The notes below the pieces were generated by a model. That model was given only the letters and a program-made list of their open reading frames with translations. It was not told the origin of the DNA and did no database searches. 64,000 nucleotides of DNA from Micromonospora rhizosphaerae. GTDB lineage: Bacteria; Actinomycetota; Actinomycetes; Mycobacteriales; Micromonosporaceae. Where the stretch lies: positions 7,006,001-7,070,000 of the forward strand of contig NZ_FMHV01000002.1 in the NCBI RefSeq assembly GCF_900091465.1, given 5' to 3'. Every line of letters starts with the position of its first letter. Within the stretch, counting starts at the first letter, position 1. Both the position numbers and the translations under genes were made by a program. Below, piece after piece: positions 8,947-17,581 of this stretch.

Positions 8947-9195
8947 TCAGCGCGGCGGGCCGCCCCGCCGCCTGCGCATCAGCAGCAGCACCAAGAGCAC
9001 GATCGCCCCGACCACCACCAGGCAGCAGAGCAGGCCGAGGACGCCGAAGCCGCCGCCCCGCCTCCGCCGGGCGGCCTCCACCACCAGCTCGCCAGTACCC
9101 GTGGACGCCCAGGCCGCGACCGGCACGAACACCGAGAGCACGACCGCACCGAGGACCGCGCCGAGCCGGCCCCACCACTTGCTCCATCCAGACAT
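8947..9195 (-). CDS. Small two-helix membrane protein, unknown function
   Basis: 82 residues. Hydrophobic segment one (about 10-30, GAVLGAVVLSVFVPVAAWA) could be a signal peptide with an AWA-type cleavage site. Segment two (about 51-72) is a strong membrane helix followed by RRRRGG. The resulting type I topology with a basic cytoplasmic tail is inferred. I do not recognise the family. It starts at ATG 9195 and lies downstream of the tRNA terminators. Confidence 0.6.
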   Translation of the reverse strand: MSGWSKWWGRLGAVLGAVVLSVFVPVAAWASTGTGELVVEAARRRRGGGFGVLGLLCCLVVVGAIVLLVLLLMRRRRGGPPR

Positions 9196-9264
9196 GCCCT
9201 CATCCTCGCCGAGAAGCGCAACCGGGGCAGGCCGGACGGGCGGGACGACAGGTCACAGAGCTGG

Positions 9265-9298
9265 CGAAGGGCCCCGGAGGTGTCTCCGGGGCCCTTCG
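9265..9298 (-). terminator. Hairpin after the first initiator tRNA gene
   Basis: A perfect 14-bp GC-rich stem (9266-9279 with 9284-9297) with a 4-nt loop, 8 nt past the tRNA 3' end on the minus strand. Confidence 0.75.
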
Positions 9299-9305
9299 TC
9301 ACGAG

Positions 9306-9379
9306 TAGCGGGGACAGGATTTGAACCTGCGACCTCTGGGTTATGAGCCCAGCGAGCTACCGAGCTGCTCCACCCCGCG
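9306..9379 (-). tRNA. Initiator tRNA-fMet (CAU), copy 1
   Basis: A 74-nt cloverleaf read on the minus strand from CGCGGGGTGGAGCAG. The anticodon loop is CTCATAA on a stem closed by GGG/CCC pairs, and position 1 (C) cannot pair with the acceptor base (T); both mark an initiator rather than an elongator. The T arm has GGTTCAAAT. The CCA end is not encoded. It is identical to the copy at 9520-9593. Confidence 0.95.
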
Positions 9380-9474
9380 TCGGCTCACCCAGCTTATCGC
9401 ATCCCCGGCACGGAGATCAGCCGGGTCCCCGATCGCATCCGGGATTCTCGGCGAAGTGCGGCACCCAGGGAAAC

Positions 9475-9511
9475 GGAACGGCCCCGAGGAGGTGATCCTC
9501 GGGGCCGTTCC
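9475..9511 (-). terminator. Hairpin after the second initiator tRNA gene
   Basis: A perfect 16-bp stem (9475-9490 with 9496-9511) and a 5-nt loop, 8 nt past the tRNA 3' end on the minus strand. Its sequence differs from the other tRNA hairpin. Confidence 0.75.
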
Positions 9512-9519
9512 GGACGTGG

Positions 9520-9593
9520 TAGCGGGGACAGGATTTGAACCTGCGACCTCTGGGTTATGAGCCCAGCGAGCTACCGAGCTGCTCCACCCCGCG
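9520..9593 (-). tRNA. Initiator tRNA-fMet (CAU), copy 2
   Basis: Identical over all 74 nt to the tRNA at 9306-9379, including the CAU anticodon, the three GC pairs in the anticodon stem and the unpaired first base. The copies are 140 bp apart and separated by a 16-bp hairpin, so each appears to be a separate transcription unit. CCA is not encoded. Confidence 0.95.
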
Positions 9594-9649
9594 TCGGTCC
9601 ATCCACCGTAGCGCACAGACCCCCGGGCCTGCAAAACGGATCCTGGACG

Positions 9650-10564
9650 TCACATCAACCATTTCCGGATCGCGGTGACCGCCCGGCGACTGTCCGCGTC
9701 GACCTGCGACCGGTCGCTGGAGGTGTTCTCCCAGCCCTGCTCCCAGAGCACTGTGACCACGTCCCCGATCCGCACCGCCCGGATCAGCCGGACCTCGTCG
9801 CCACCCGTGGGATCGCCGTTGATGTCCCGGTACGGCGTGCGCATCTCGAACAGCACCGACTCGTCGCCGTACCCGCCGCCGTCCAGCAACCGCAGCCTGA
9901 ACGTCACGCCCCCGGTCACCTCCTGCTCGGGGCAGTTCCGGACCGCCTGGCGCAGCTCCCGCAGCGCATCGTCCGCTCGGCCCGTCCGGTAGATGGTGAT
10001 GCTGTGCCGGTAGCTGCCGTCCGGAACGTATCCCTTCGGAGTGCTCGCCAGTCGGTACGCCAGCACGCGCGCCCGTCGCTGGACGATGTTCGACTCGCCG
10101 GGTTCCGCCCCGCAGAGCGCCGGCAGCACGGGACCCGGACGGAACTGCGGCGGCAGGCCCGTGTCGTTCGCCGCGGCCAGGGTGAAGAAGGCTCGGTCGG
10201 GAATGCTGGTCGGGGTGCCGGCGGTCGGCCGGCCAGTCGAGGGCGACGTACCGGGCGTACGGGAGAGGGTCGGGCCGGTTTCGGTCGGCGAGGGCGCCGC
10301 CGGGGTGTTCTGCGTCGGCGGGACCGACGGCGGGGTGGGGGTGCCCGCGGGCGGTCCGGGCCGGCTGTCCGGACCTGCGGCGAGGACGATCTGTGTGCCG
10401 ACCGCGGCCCCGGCGAGCAGCGCCACCGCGGCCAGCGCGCCCACCGCGGCCCGATTCCGCGCCCGCCGGTCGGCCCGCCGGCGCAGCTGCTCGGGGGCCA
10501 TCAGGGCCTGCCCGTCGGTATCCTCCGCCAGGACGCGGTAGAGACGGCTCAGTTCACGCGACAT
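9650..10564 (-). CDS. Single-pass membrane protein, probable partner of the ECF sigma factor
   Basis: 304 residues. A basic cytoplasmic N-terminus (1-40, with RRRADRRARNRAA), one membrane helix (about 42-63), a Pro/Thr/Ser-rich linker of about 65 residues, then an extracellular domain with two Cys (LPALCGAEPG; RNCPEQEVTG) likely to form a disulfide. The gene overlaps the sigma gene by 11 nt, the usual place for an anti-sigma factor. It lacks the HxxxCxxC zinc motif of ZAS anti-sigmas, so the role is inferred from position and topology. Confidence 0.7.
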   Translation of the reverse strand: MSRELSRLYRVLAEDTDGQALMAPEQLRRRADRRARNRAAVGALAAVALLAGAAVGTQIVLAAGPDSRPGPPAGTPTPPSVPPTQNTPAAPSPTETGPTLSRTPGTSPSTGRPTAGTPTSIPDRAFFTLAAANDTGLPPQFRPGPVLPALCGAEPGESNIVQRRARVLAYRLASTPKGYVPDGSYRHSITIYRTGRADDALRELRQAVRNCPEQEVTGGVTFRLRLLDGGGYGDESVLFEMRTPYRDINGDPTGGDEVRLIRAVRIGDVVTVLWEQGWENTSSDRSQVDADSRRAVTAIRKWLM

Positions 10565-11063
10565 CTTCCACCTCCAGTTCCGCGGCGGAGACCCCGGGCA
10601 GCAGCTCGGCCAGCCTCGACCGGCCACGGGACAGCCAGGACTTCACGGTGCCGGTGGGCACTCGCGTCTCCCGGGCGATGTCCTCCACGGACATGTCGAA
10701 CAGGTAGTGCAGGGCCAGCGCCTGCCGCTGGTTCGGCGGAAGCTGCCGGAGCGCGCCGACCAGCAGCACGGTCTCCTCGCCGGGCGGTCGTACGTCTTCC
10801 GGTGGCCCGGTGCGACTGATCGCCGCCCGCCAACCGAGCAGCCGGCGCCACCGATCCGTGGCCAGCCGGCTGACCACCAGGCGCAGCCACGCCTCCGGCG
10901 CCGGGTGGGCGGCCAGCTTCCCCCACTGCCGCCAGGCCCGTGCGTACGCCTCCTGGACGAGGTCCTGGGCCTCGCCGGGGTCGCCCGCCACCGCGTAGCT
11001 GTACCGCAGCGTTCGTGCCGAGGTGCTCCGGTAGAAGTCGTCGAAACTCCGCGCGTCCCTCAT
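10554..11063 (-). CDS. ECF RNA polymerase sigma factor (SigE-family type)
   Basis: 169 residues, the size of a minimal ECF sigma. Region 2 is FDDFYRSTSARTLRYSYAVAG followed by AQDLVQEAYARAWRQW. Region 4 is LPPNQRQALALHYLFDMSVEDIA with the recognition helix TGTVKSWLSRGRSRLAELL. The start is ATG 11063. The downstream membrane protein overlaps it, so the two are co-expressed. The target promoters and signal are unknown. Confidence 0.9.
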   Translation of the reverse strand: MRDARSFDDFYRSTSARTLRYSYAVAGDPGEAQDLVQEAYARAWRQWGKLAAHPAPEAWLRLVVSRLATDRWRRLLGWRAAISRTGPPEDVRPPGEETVLLVGALRQLPPNQRQALALHYLFDMSVEDIARETRVPTGTVKSWLSRGRSRLAELLPGVSAAELEVEDVA

Positions 11064-11152
11064 CTCACGATCACCGCTCCCCTCTGGCCCATCTGCTCAG
11101 ATGACGGGGGAACGGGGTGGTGGGTTGCGGGCGTCCGGTCCGAAAAGCGACA

Positions 11153-11197
11153 GAGCCCGTGGCCCGGACCGCTGCGGGTCCTCGGGGCCACGGGCTC
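11153..11197 (-). terminator. Hairpin after the UPF0182 gene
   Basis: A 13-bp perfect stem (11153-11165 with 11185-11197) around a GC-rich loop, 22 nt past the UPF0182 stop on the minus strand. Confidence 0.6.
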
Positions 11198-11218
11198 CGT
11201 GCCGGAACAGCGGCGGGG

Positions 11219-14188
11219 TCAGCCGTTCGGCGAGGGCGCGGGGGACGCGGACGGGCTGCCGCTCGGCGCCGGCGTGGCCGGCGCCCCGGCCGCCGCCTGC
11301 GCCTCCTGGAACGCCGTCATCGCCTCGTCCAGCGCCTTCAGCGCCCGGCCGTACCGCTCGAAGTCGCCGGACGCCTGCGCGGCCTTGACCTCCGTGATGG
11401 CGCTCTGCACCCGGCCGGCCGCCTCGGCCAGCGCACCGGTGAGCGCGGGCGGGGTGACCCCGGTGTTCGGCGGGTTGCCGCCGGCCGGCGGCGGGTTGCC
11501 CTGGCCCGCCCGCTTGCCCTGCTCCACGAGCTGTTTGATGCCGTCGGTGAGGTTGTTCGCCAGCACCACGTACGAGCCGCCGTCGCCGTAGGAGAGCAGC
11601 ACCTTCTGCAACAACGGGTACGCGTCCTGGTTGTTGCTCTTCACGTAGACCGGCTCGACGTAGAGCATCCCGTCACCGAACGGCAGGGAGAGCAGGTTGC
11701 CGTACTGCACCTGCGCCTGACCGGAGGAGAGCAGGTTGAGCTGCTGCCGGATGTCGCCGTTGTTGGTCATCTGTTGGTGCACCTGGACCGGCCCGGAGAT
11801 CCGGGTCTGGTCCGGCAGCTCCAGCACCTCCAGCTTCGGCTGCCCGTCCACGTACGACCCGGAGATCAGCGCGGCGAGGTTCTGCCGACCGTTCGGGGTG
11901 ACCGCCGAGGTGAGCTGGAAGCGCGGCGCCTGCTGCCCCGGGAACTGGGTGAACAGGTAGTACGGCGGCTGCTTCTGCCCGCTGTCCGGGGCGTCCGGCA
12001 CGTTCGGCACCTGCCAGAAGTCCTGGCCGGAGTAGAAGTCGCCCGGGTCGGTGACGTGGAACTTGGTGAGCAGGTTGCGCTGCACCTTGAACAGGTCGGC
12101 CGGGTAGCGGAAGTGCTCGGCCAGCTCCGGCGGGATGGCCGACTTCGGCAGCACCAGGTCGCCGCCGAACGCCTTGTTCCACGCCTTGAGCACCGGGTCG
12201 GTGTCGTCGAACTGGTAGAGCCGGACCGTGCCGTCGTACGCGTCGACCGTCGCCTTCACCGAGTTGCGCATGTAGTTGACGTTCTCCCGGGCCAGCTGGA
12301 AGGTGCCCCGGTTGGTCAGCTCGTCGGTGGTCTCGGCCTGCAGGTTGATCCGCTCGGCGTACGGGTAGCTCGCCGCAGTGGTGTAGCCGTCCACGATCCA
12401 CTGGACCCGGCCGTTCACCACCGCCGGGTACGGGTCGCCGTCCAGGGTGAGGAACGGGGCGACCTTCTCCACCCGATCGCGCGGGTTGCGCACGTAGAGC
12501 AGCCGGGAATTGTCGTTGACCGCCTCGGAGAGCAGGAAGTTCGACTCCTGCTCCTTGATGGCGTAGAGCAGCCGGCGGGTGAACGAGTCGATCTTGACGC
12601 CACCCTCGCCCGTGTAGGTGTAGTACTGCTCGCCCCCGGTGGACGGGGTCGGGCGATCGAACTCGACGTTCCGCCCCTCGTCGGTCTGCCCGACGATCGC
12701 GTAGTCGTCGGCCTCCATCCGCTCGCCGTAGTAGATCCGCGGCTGCTGCGCCGGGATCTGCTCGGTCTGCGAGGAGCACGCCTCCTGCGCCTTCTCGCCG
12801 AGGAAGCCGGAGACGAAGTACGGCTGACCGCCGCAGACCACCTGGTTGGCCGGGGCCGCCACCAGCCCGTACCCGTGGGTGTAGACGGTGTGCCGGTTGA
12901 TCCAGTTGTTCTGCTGGCTGGTCAGCTCGCCGTAGTTGATCTCCCGGACGCCGACCACGTAGTCGGAGGTCTTGCCGCCCACGGTGTACCGGTCGATGTC
13001 CAGCTTCGGGCCGAAGTCGTAGAAGCCCCGCACCTGCTGGAGCTGGGTGTACGTCTCGGAGACCAGTTGCGGGTCGAGCAGCCGGACGTTGGGCACCACC
13101 GAGGTGTCGGTGGCCAGGCTGGCCGGCGGGGTGAGGTTGCTCGCCGCGTACCCACTGGCCTTCGTCCCGGTCAGCCCGTACGCCGCCCGGGTCGCCTCGA
13201 TGCTCCGCTGGATGTACGGCGCTTCCTTGTCGCGGGCGCTCGGCTTGACCTCGAAGGTCTGCACCGCCCACGGGTAGATGCCGCCGATGGCGACGGCGGA
13301 GACGCCCAGCAGGGCGAGCGCGATGCCCGGCCAGACCAGGTTCCGCATCACCGCGTTGGAGAAGACGATGATCGCGATCGCCACCACGATGGAGATCCAC
13401 GCGAGGATCTCCTTGGCCGGCAGCAGCGCGTTGACGTCGGCGTACCCGGCGCCGTAGAGCTTGGCGCCCTCGTTGTACTCAAGCAGCATCGCCCGCCGGT
13501 CCAGCACGTACGCGATGGCCTTGAGCAGGACGAAGACGGCGACCAGCGTGCTCAGGTGGGCGCGCGCGCCGGTGGTCATCCGGTCGCCCACGCCCTGGAG
13601 CCGGACCCCGCCGAAGATGTAGTGCACGGCGAGCGCGCCGAGCAGCGCCAGCACCACCGCGGTGAACCCGACGCCGAGCAGGTAACGCCAGAAGGGCAAC
13701 TGGAAGACGTAGAACCCGATGTCGATCCCGAACTCCGGGTCCTTCACGCCGAAGTTGCCACCGTTGCGAAAGAGCAGCCACTGAGCCCACCGGCTCTGCG
13801 CGGACAGCCCGGCGAAGAGCCCGATGACGGCCGAGACGAGGGCGATCCAGGTGCCGAGCCGGGGGGTCAGCAGGATCCGGTAGCGCTCCAGCGTGGCCTG
13901 CTCGACGGAGTGCGGGCGCATCATCGGGCGCAGCCGGTGGGCCAGCCAGAGGTTGCCGCCGATGATCACGGCCATGCCGAGCCCGACCACCAGGAAGAGC
14001 AGCAGCCGGGTGGCGAGCACCCCGGTGAAGACCTGGGTGTAGCGGACCTCGTCGAACCAGAGCCAGTCGGTCCACGCGTTGACTCCCCACCCGAGCAGGG
14101 TGAAGAGCACGAACACCCCGATCAGGACCCCGATGGTGACCCGTCCGCGCCGGCTCATCCTCGGCAGGGGGCTGCTACGCATGACCAC
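11219..14188 (-). CDS. UPF0182 family large membrane protein
   Basis: 989 residues. Roughly seven membrane helices lie in the first 310 residues (for example VTIGVLIGVFVLFTLLGWG and LLLFLVVGLGMAVIIGGNLWLA), followed by a long extracellular region and a Pro/Ser-rich end. WFDEVRYTQVF and the overall length match the actinobacterial UPF0182/COG1615 family (Rv3193c in M. tuberculosis), whose biochemical role is not established. The start is GTG 14188; ATG 14182 in frame is an alternative. It is next to the YlbL-type protease gene, as in mycobacteria. Confidence 0.93.
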   Translation of the reverse strand: MVMRSSPLPRMSRRGRVTIGVLIGVFVLFTLLGWGVNAWTDWLWFDEVRYTQVFTGVLATRLLLFLVVGLGMAVIIGGNLWLAHRLRPMMRPHSVEQATLERYRILLTPRLGTWIALVSAVIGLFAGLSAQSRWAQWLLFRNGGNFGVKDPEFGIDIGFYVFQLPFWRYLLGVGFTAVVLALLGALAVHYIFGGVRLQGVGDRMTTGARAHLSTLVAVFVLLKAIAYVLDRRAMLLEYNEGAKLYGAGYADVNALLPAKEILAWISIVVAIAIIVFSNAVMRNLVWPGIALALLGVSAVAIGGIYPWAVQTFEVKPSARDKEAPYIQRSIEATRAAYGLTGTKASGYAASNLTPPASLATDTSVVPNVRLLDPQLVSETYTQLQQVRGFYDFGPKLDIDRYTVGGKTSDYVVGVREINYGELTSQQNNWINRHTVYTHGYGLVAAPANQVVCGGQPYFVSGFLGEKAQEACSSQTEQIPAQQPRIYYGERMEADDYAIVGQTDEGRNVEFDRPTPSTGGEQYYTYTGEGGVKIDSFTRRLLYAIKEQESNFLLSEAVNDNSRLLYVRNPRDRVEKVAPFLTLDGDPYPAVVNGRVQWIVDGYTTAASYPYAERINLQAETTDELTNRGTFQLARENVNYMRNSVKATVDAYDGTVRLYQFDDTDPVLKAWNKAFGGDLVLPKSAIPPELAEHFRYPADLFKVQRNLLTKFHVTDPGDFYSGQDFWQVPNVPDAPDSGQKQPPYYLFTQFPGQQAPRFQLTSAVTPNGRQNLAALISGSYVDGQPKLEVLELPDQTRISGPVQVHQQMTNNGDIRQQLNLLSSGQAQVQYGNLLSLPFGDGMLYVEPVYVKSNNQDAYPLLQKVLLSYGDGGSYVVLANNLTDGIKQLVEQGKRAGQGNPPPAGGNPPNTGVTPPALTGALAEAAGRVQSAITEVKAAQASGDFERYGRALKALDEAMTAFQEAQAAAGAPATPAPSGSPSASPAPSPNG

Positions 14189-14306
14189 TGTTGGCTCCGC
14201 ACGCTCGATGTGATCGGCTCCGATCAGGCACCCAGAGTACGGGGTGTTCCTGAATACGTCGGGTCAAGGTCACGTCACGATCCCGGCCGGCCGGCGGAGC
14301 TCGAGC

Positions 14307-15320
14307 TCAACAGCGCGTCGGCTGCCCTCCGGCGCGCAGTGTCTCGAGTGCCTTGAGCGCGTCGTCGAGCGTGGCGATCTTGAGCAGTGGCAGGTCCGGC
14401 TGGGGGTTGCGGACCGCCTCGGCGCAGTTGTCCGCCGGCACCAGGAAGACCTTGGCGCCGGCGTCCTTCGCGCCGACCAGCTTCTGCGCGATGCCGCCGA
14501 TCGGACCGACCCGGCCCTCGTCGTCGATGGTGCCGGTGCCGGCGATGACCTTCCCGCCGGTGAGATCCGCCGGCTCCAGCTTGTCCACGATGCCGAGGGC
14601 GAACATCAGCCCGGCGCTCGGCCCGCCGATGTCGCCCAGGTCGATCTTCAGGGTGAACGGGTGCGGCTGCTGCTGGTCGATCTCGATCCCGATCCGCGGC
14701 CGGCCGTCCTGCTCGCGGCTGGTCACGGTGGCGGTGGCGGCGGCGCCCTCCCGGAGGTACCCGATCTTCAGCGGGGTGCCGGCCGGCTTGGCCCGGATCA
14801 GCTCGGTCAGCCGGGCGGCGCTGGTCACCGACTGGCCGTCGACGGAGGTGAGCACGTCCCCGGGCTTGAGCACCCCGGCCGACGGGCCGCCCGGGGTGAC
14901 CGCCTTGACCAGGACCTGGACCGGGTAGCCCAGCTCGCGCAGCGCGGCGGTCTCCGCGCTGGTCTGCGAGTTCTGGAAGTCCTCGGCGTTGCGCTTCTCC
15001 ACCTCCTCCTGCGACTCGCCGGGCGGGTAGACCAGCTCGCGGGGCACCACCGCCTCATCGGGGGAGAACCAGCCGGCGAGCGCCGAGCGCAGCTTGACGG
15101 TGGGCTGCACCCCGACCGTGGTCAGCCGCAGCTGCCCCGCGGAGGTGGACGTCGGCCGCCCGGTCACCTGGATGACCTCCTTGCCGTCGGAGGCGCCGAG
15201 CGTGTTGACCGTCGGGCCGGGGCCGAGCACCACGTACGGGATGGGCACGCTCAACACGCCGATGCTGAGCAGGGCGGTGAGCAGTGCACCGAGCAGGACG
15301 GTCACGCCGCGACGTCTCAT
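14307..15320 (-). CDS. Membrane-anchored PDZ and Lon-like (S16) protease, YlbL family
   Basis: 337 residues. An N-terminal membrane anchor (GVTVLLGALLTALLSIGVLS) is followed by a PDZ domain (about 120-210; GPSAGVLKPGDVLTSVDGQ) and a Lon-type catalytic domain with Ser in DIGGPSAGLMFAL and Lys in GGIAQKLVGAKDAGA. Ser and Lys form the S16 dyad, so it looks active, facing outside the membrane. The orthologue in M. tuberculosis is Rv3194c by gene order. The ATG at 15320 is preferred over one at 15341, because TACGCT at 15328-15333 sits 7 nt before it. Confidence 0.92.
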   Translation of the reverse strand: MRRRGVTVLLGALLTALLSIGVLSVPIPYVVLGPGPTVNTLGASDGKEVIQVTGRPTSTSAGQLRLTTVGVQPTVKLRSALAGWFSPDEAVVPRELVYPPGESQEEVEKRNAEDFQNSQTSAETAALRELGYPVQVLVKAVTPGGPSAGVLKPGDVLTSVDGQSVTSAARLTELIRAKPAGTPLKIGYLREGAAATATVTSREQDGRPRIGIEIDQQQPHPFTLKIDLGDIGGPSAGLMFALGIVDKLEPADLTGGKVIAGTGTIDDEGRVGPIGGIAQKLVGAKDAGAKVFLVPADNCAEAVRNPQPDLPLLKIATLDDALKALETLRAGGQPTRC

Positions 15321-15327
15321 GCGGCAG

Positions 15328-15333
15328 AGCGTA
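15328..15333 (-). promoter_or_regulatory. -10 box TACGCT, 7 nt before the YlbL-type ATG
   Basis: A TANNNT element at 7-nt spacing from the ATG at 15320, consistent with a leaderless mRNA. No clear -35. Confidence 0.5.
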
Positions 15334-15422
15334 CCGATCACCGCGGCGGCGGCCGGCTCGACGACCGACGGACTTCGCCCTCAGCGCAACGCCAGCGGCG
15401 GCGACCTGGGGCGGGGCACGCG

Positions 15423-15428
15423 TACCGT
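15423..15428 (+). promoter_or_regulatory. -10 box TACCGT, 7 nt before the zincin GTG
   Basis: A TANNNT element 7 nt before the GTG at 15436, consistent with a leaderless mRNA. It is divergent from the YlbL-type promoter about 90 bp away. Confidence 0.5.
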
Positions 15429-15435
15429 AGACCTC

Positions 15436-16722
15436 GTGCCTGATATTCCGTTCGGATTCGCGCTCCCGGGTGGGCAACCACCAGACCCCAACGATCCCGC
15501 GCAGATGCAGCAGTTCATGTCGCAGTTGCAGCACCTGCTCTCCGCGCCGGGCAGCGGGCCGGTCAACTGGGACCTCGCCCGGCAGGTGGCCGCCAGCCAG
15601 CTCGCCGCCGCCGGCGACCCGGCGGTCTCGCCGTTCGAACGCAACGCGGTGGAGGAGGCGCTGCGGATCGCGGACCTCTGGCTGGAGCCGGCCACCTCGT
15701 GGCCCTCCGGCATCCGGACGTCGGTCGCCTGGAACCGCAACGAGTGGATCTACAAGACCCTCGACGTATGGCGCAAGCTCTGCGACCCCGTGGCCAGCCG
15801 GATGGTCGGCGCGATGGGCGACCTGGTGCCGCCGGAGGCGCGGGCCCAGCTCGGCCCGATGCAGTCGATGGTGGCCACGCTGGGCGGCGCCCTCTTCGGC
15901 GGCCAGCTCGGCCAGGCGCTCGGCTCGCTCGCCGCCGAGGTGCTCTCCGCCGGCGACATCGGCCTGCCGCTCGGCCCGGCCGGCACGGCCGCGCTCATCC
16001 CGGCCAACATCCGGGAGTACGGCGAGGGCCTGGAGCTGCCCGAGGACGAGGTACGCCTCTACGTCGCCCTGCGCGAGGCCGCACACCAGCGGCTCTTCCA
16101 GCACGTGCCGTGGCTGCGCGGGCACGTGCTCACCGCGGTGGAGAACTACGCCGCCGGCATCCGGGTCAACCGGGAGGCGATCGAGGAGGCGATGGGCCGG
16201 GTCGACCCGACCGACCCGGAGTCGATGCAGGCGATCGCCCTGGAGGGCATCTTCACGCCGGAGGACACCCCGGCGCAGAAGGCCTCGCTGGCCCGGCTGG
16301 AGACCGTGCTCGCGCTGGTCGAGGGCTGGGTCTGCCACGTGGTCGACACCGCCGCGGGTGACCGCCTGCCCAACGTCGTACGCCTCGGCGAGGCGTTCCG
16401 CCGTCGTCGGGCCGCCGGTGGGCCGGCCGAGCAGACCTTCGCCGCCCTGGTCGGCCTCGAGCTGCGGCCGCGCCGGTTGCGCGAGGCGTCGGTGCTCTGG
16501 GCGGCGCTGACCGAGCACCGCGGCATCGCCGGCCGCGACGCGGTCTGGGGCCACCCGGACCTGCTCCCCTCGGACGAGGACTTTGCCGACCCCGAGGCCT
16601 TCGCCGCGGCCCAGCTCGACCTCTCGGAACTGGACAGCTTCGACTTCACCGCGCCGGGCGGCCCGGAGGAGCAGGCGCCGGGTGGGCCGACCGACCGTCC
16701 CGACGACACCGACAAGTCCTGA
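15436..16722 (+). CDS. Zincin-like putative hydrolase (DUF2342 / TIGR03624 family)
   Basis: 428 residues. The conserved core has FGGQLGQALGSLAAEVLSAGDIG, then LYVALREAAHQRLFQHVPWLR, where the E-A-A-H-Q motif takes the place of HExxH, and a downstream NREAIEEAMGRVDPTDP. The family is annotated as a zinc-dependent hydrolase linked by name to coenzyme F420 biosynthesis, without proven activity. The acidic C-terminus is probably disordered. GTG 15436 has no ribosome site but a -10 box 7 nt upstream. M. tuberculosis Rv3195 occupies the same position. Confidence 0.88.
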   Translation: MPDIPFGFALPGGQPPDPNDPAQMQQFMSQLQHLLSAPGSGPVNWDLARQVAASQLAAAGDPAVSPFERNAVEEALRIADLWLEPATSWPSGIRTSVAWNRNEWIYKTLDVWRKLCDPVASRMVGAMGDLVPPEARAQLGPMQSMVATLGGALFGGQLGQALGSLAAEVLSAGDIGLPLGPAGTAALIPANIREYGEGLELPEDEVRLYVALREAAHQRLFQHVPWLRGHVLTAVENYAAGIRVNREAIEEAMGRVDPTDPESMQAIALEGIFTPEDTPAQKASLARLETVLALVEGWVCHVVDTAAGDRLPNVVRLGEAFRRRRAAGGPAEQTFAALVGLELRPRRLREASVLWAALTEHRGIAGRDAVWGHPDLLPSDEDFADPEAFAAAQLDLSELDSFDFTAPGGPEEQAPGGPTDRPDDTDKS

Positions 16723-16750
16723 CGCCGCGCCCGCCCCGGCGGTTTGCTGG

Positions 16751-17440
16751 TCAGCCGGGGTGGCCGGAGCCGGAGAGCAGGGCGCGGGTCGCCTCCCAGC
16801 CCTCGAAGGCCGGGTCCAGCGTGGCCAGGTCCGCGGGGCCGCGGAGCCGACGCCAGCCCGCGGTGACCGCCACGTCGCCGGGGCGCGGGGCACCGGCGCG
16901 CACGTCGGCGGGCACGGCCGTGTCCAGGTCCAGCGGTGGTAGCCACTCCGGTACGGGCAGCCGGGCCGCGACGCCGAGCAGTCCCGGGCCGGCGCCCTCG
17001 ACCGGGGCGACCGCGACCGGTCGGCTGGCGAGTGGGCGGAGCAGCTTGCCGAGGGTCAGCCCGGGCACGTCGGGTGCGTCGGCGGCCACCACGGCCGCCT
17101 GGTCGTAGCCGTTGAGCGCGGGGGCCCGATCCTCGCCGAACGACGCGGTGGCCCGGCCGCCGGCGGCAGGCCGGGCGGGCTGCTGGTCGCTGGCCAGCGC
17201 GGCGAAAACCGCGTTGACGGTGGGTTCCGGCACCTCGTGGACGGCCGTGCCCGGCCATACCACCGCGTCGGCCAGCCAGCGGTCCTCGGCGGTCACCGCG
17301 ACCGCGGTGTCCACCTCGTTGAGCGTGGCGAGCAGGTCCACCACGTCCTCGGCGAGGGCGACACGCCACCGCGTCGGGTCGATCCCCGGCGGCGTCCAGC
17401 CCACCGGTCCCAGCAACGCCACCACCACACATCGGGCCAC
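16751..17440 (-). CDS. Hypothetical protein, DUF2064/nucleotidyltransferase-like fold
   Basis: 229 residues with one Cys (residue 4) and no membrane segment. The order 'VVALLGPV ... VDTAVAVTAED ... YDQAAVVAADAPDVPGLTLGKLLRPL ... VAVAPVEGAGPGLLGVAARLP' recalls DUF2064-type glycosyltransferase-like proteins, in which GDxPDLP is followed by a G-P-x-x-D-G-G-Y segment. Here the D-G-G-Y equivalent is not kept, so catalysis is doubtful. The start is GTG 17440, 6 nt after a TAGGGT box. It converges on the zincin gene. Confidence 0.65.
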   Translation of the reverse strand: MARCVVVALLGPVGWTPPGIDPTRWRVALAEDVVDLLATLNEVDTAVAVTAEDRWLADAVVWPGTAVHEVPEPTVNAVFAALASDQQPARPAAGGRATASFGEDRAPALNGYDQAAVVAADAPDVPGLTLGKLLRPLASRPVAVAPVEGAGPGLLGVAARLPVPEWLPPLDLDTAVPADVRAGAPRPGDVAVTAGWRRLRGPADLATLDPAFEGWEATRALLSGSGHPG

Positions 17441-17446
17441 CCCCCG

Positions 17447-17452
17447 ACCCTA
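17447..17452 (-). promoter_or_regulatory. -10 box TAGGGT, 6 nt before the GTG at 17440
   Basis: A TANNNT element at near-leaderless distance from the hypothetical gene's start. Confidence 0.4.
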
Positions 17453-17581
17453 ACCCCGCCCAGGCCACCCACCTCACCCGCTAGATCCACTCCAGGTGCG
17501 GGACATCGCGGCATCCGGTTGCCCAGAGACCGCGGCTTGCGGCACCCGGAGTGGATCAAGCGCGGCGGAGCGGACCAGGGG

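Noticed and set aside
11117..14356. A 1079-codon plus-strand frame opposite the UPF0182 gene
   Set aside because: Repetitive Val/Leu/Arg composition with no recognisable domain; the opposite strand has the conserved membrane protein.
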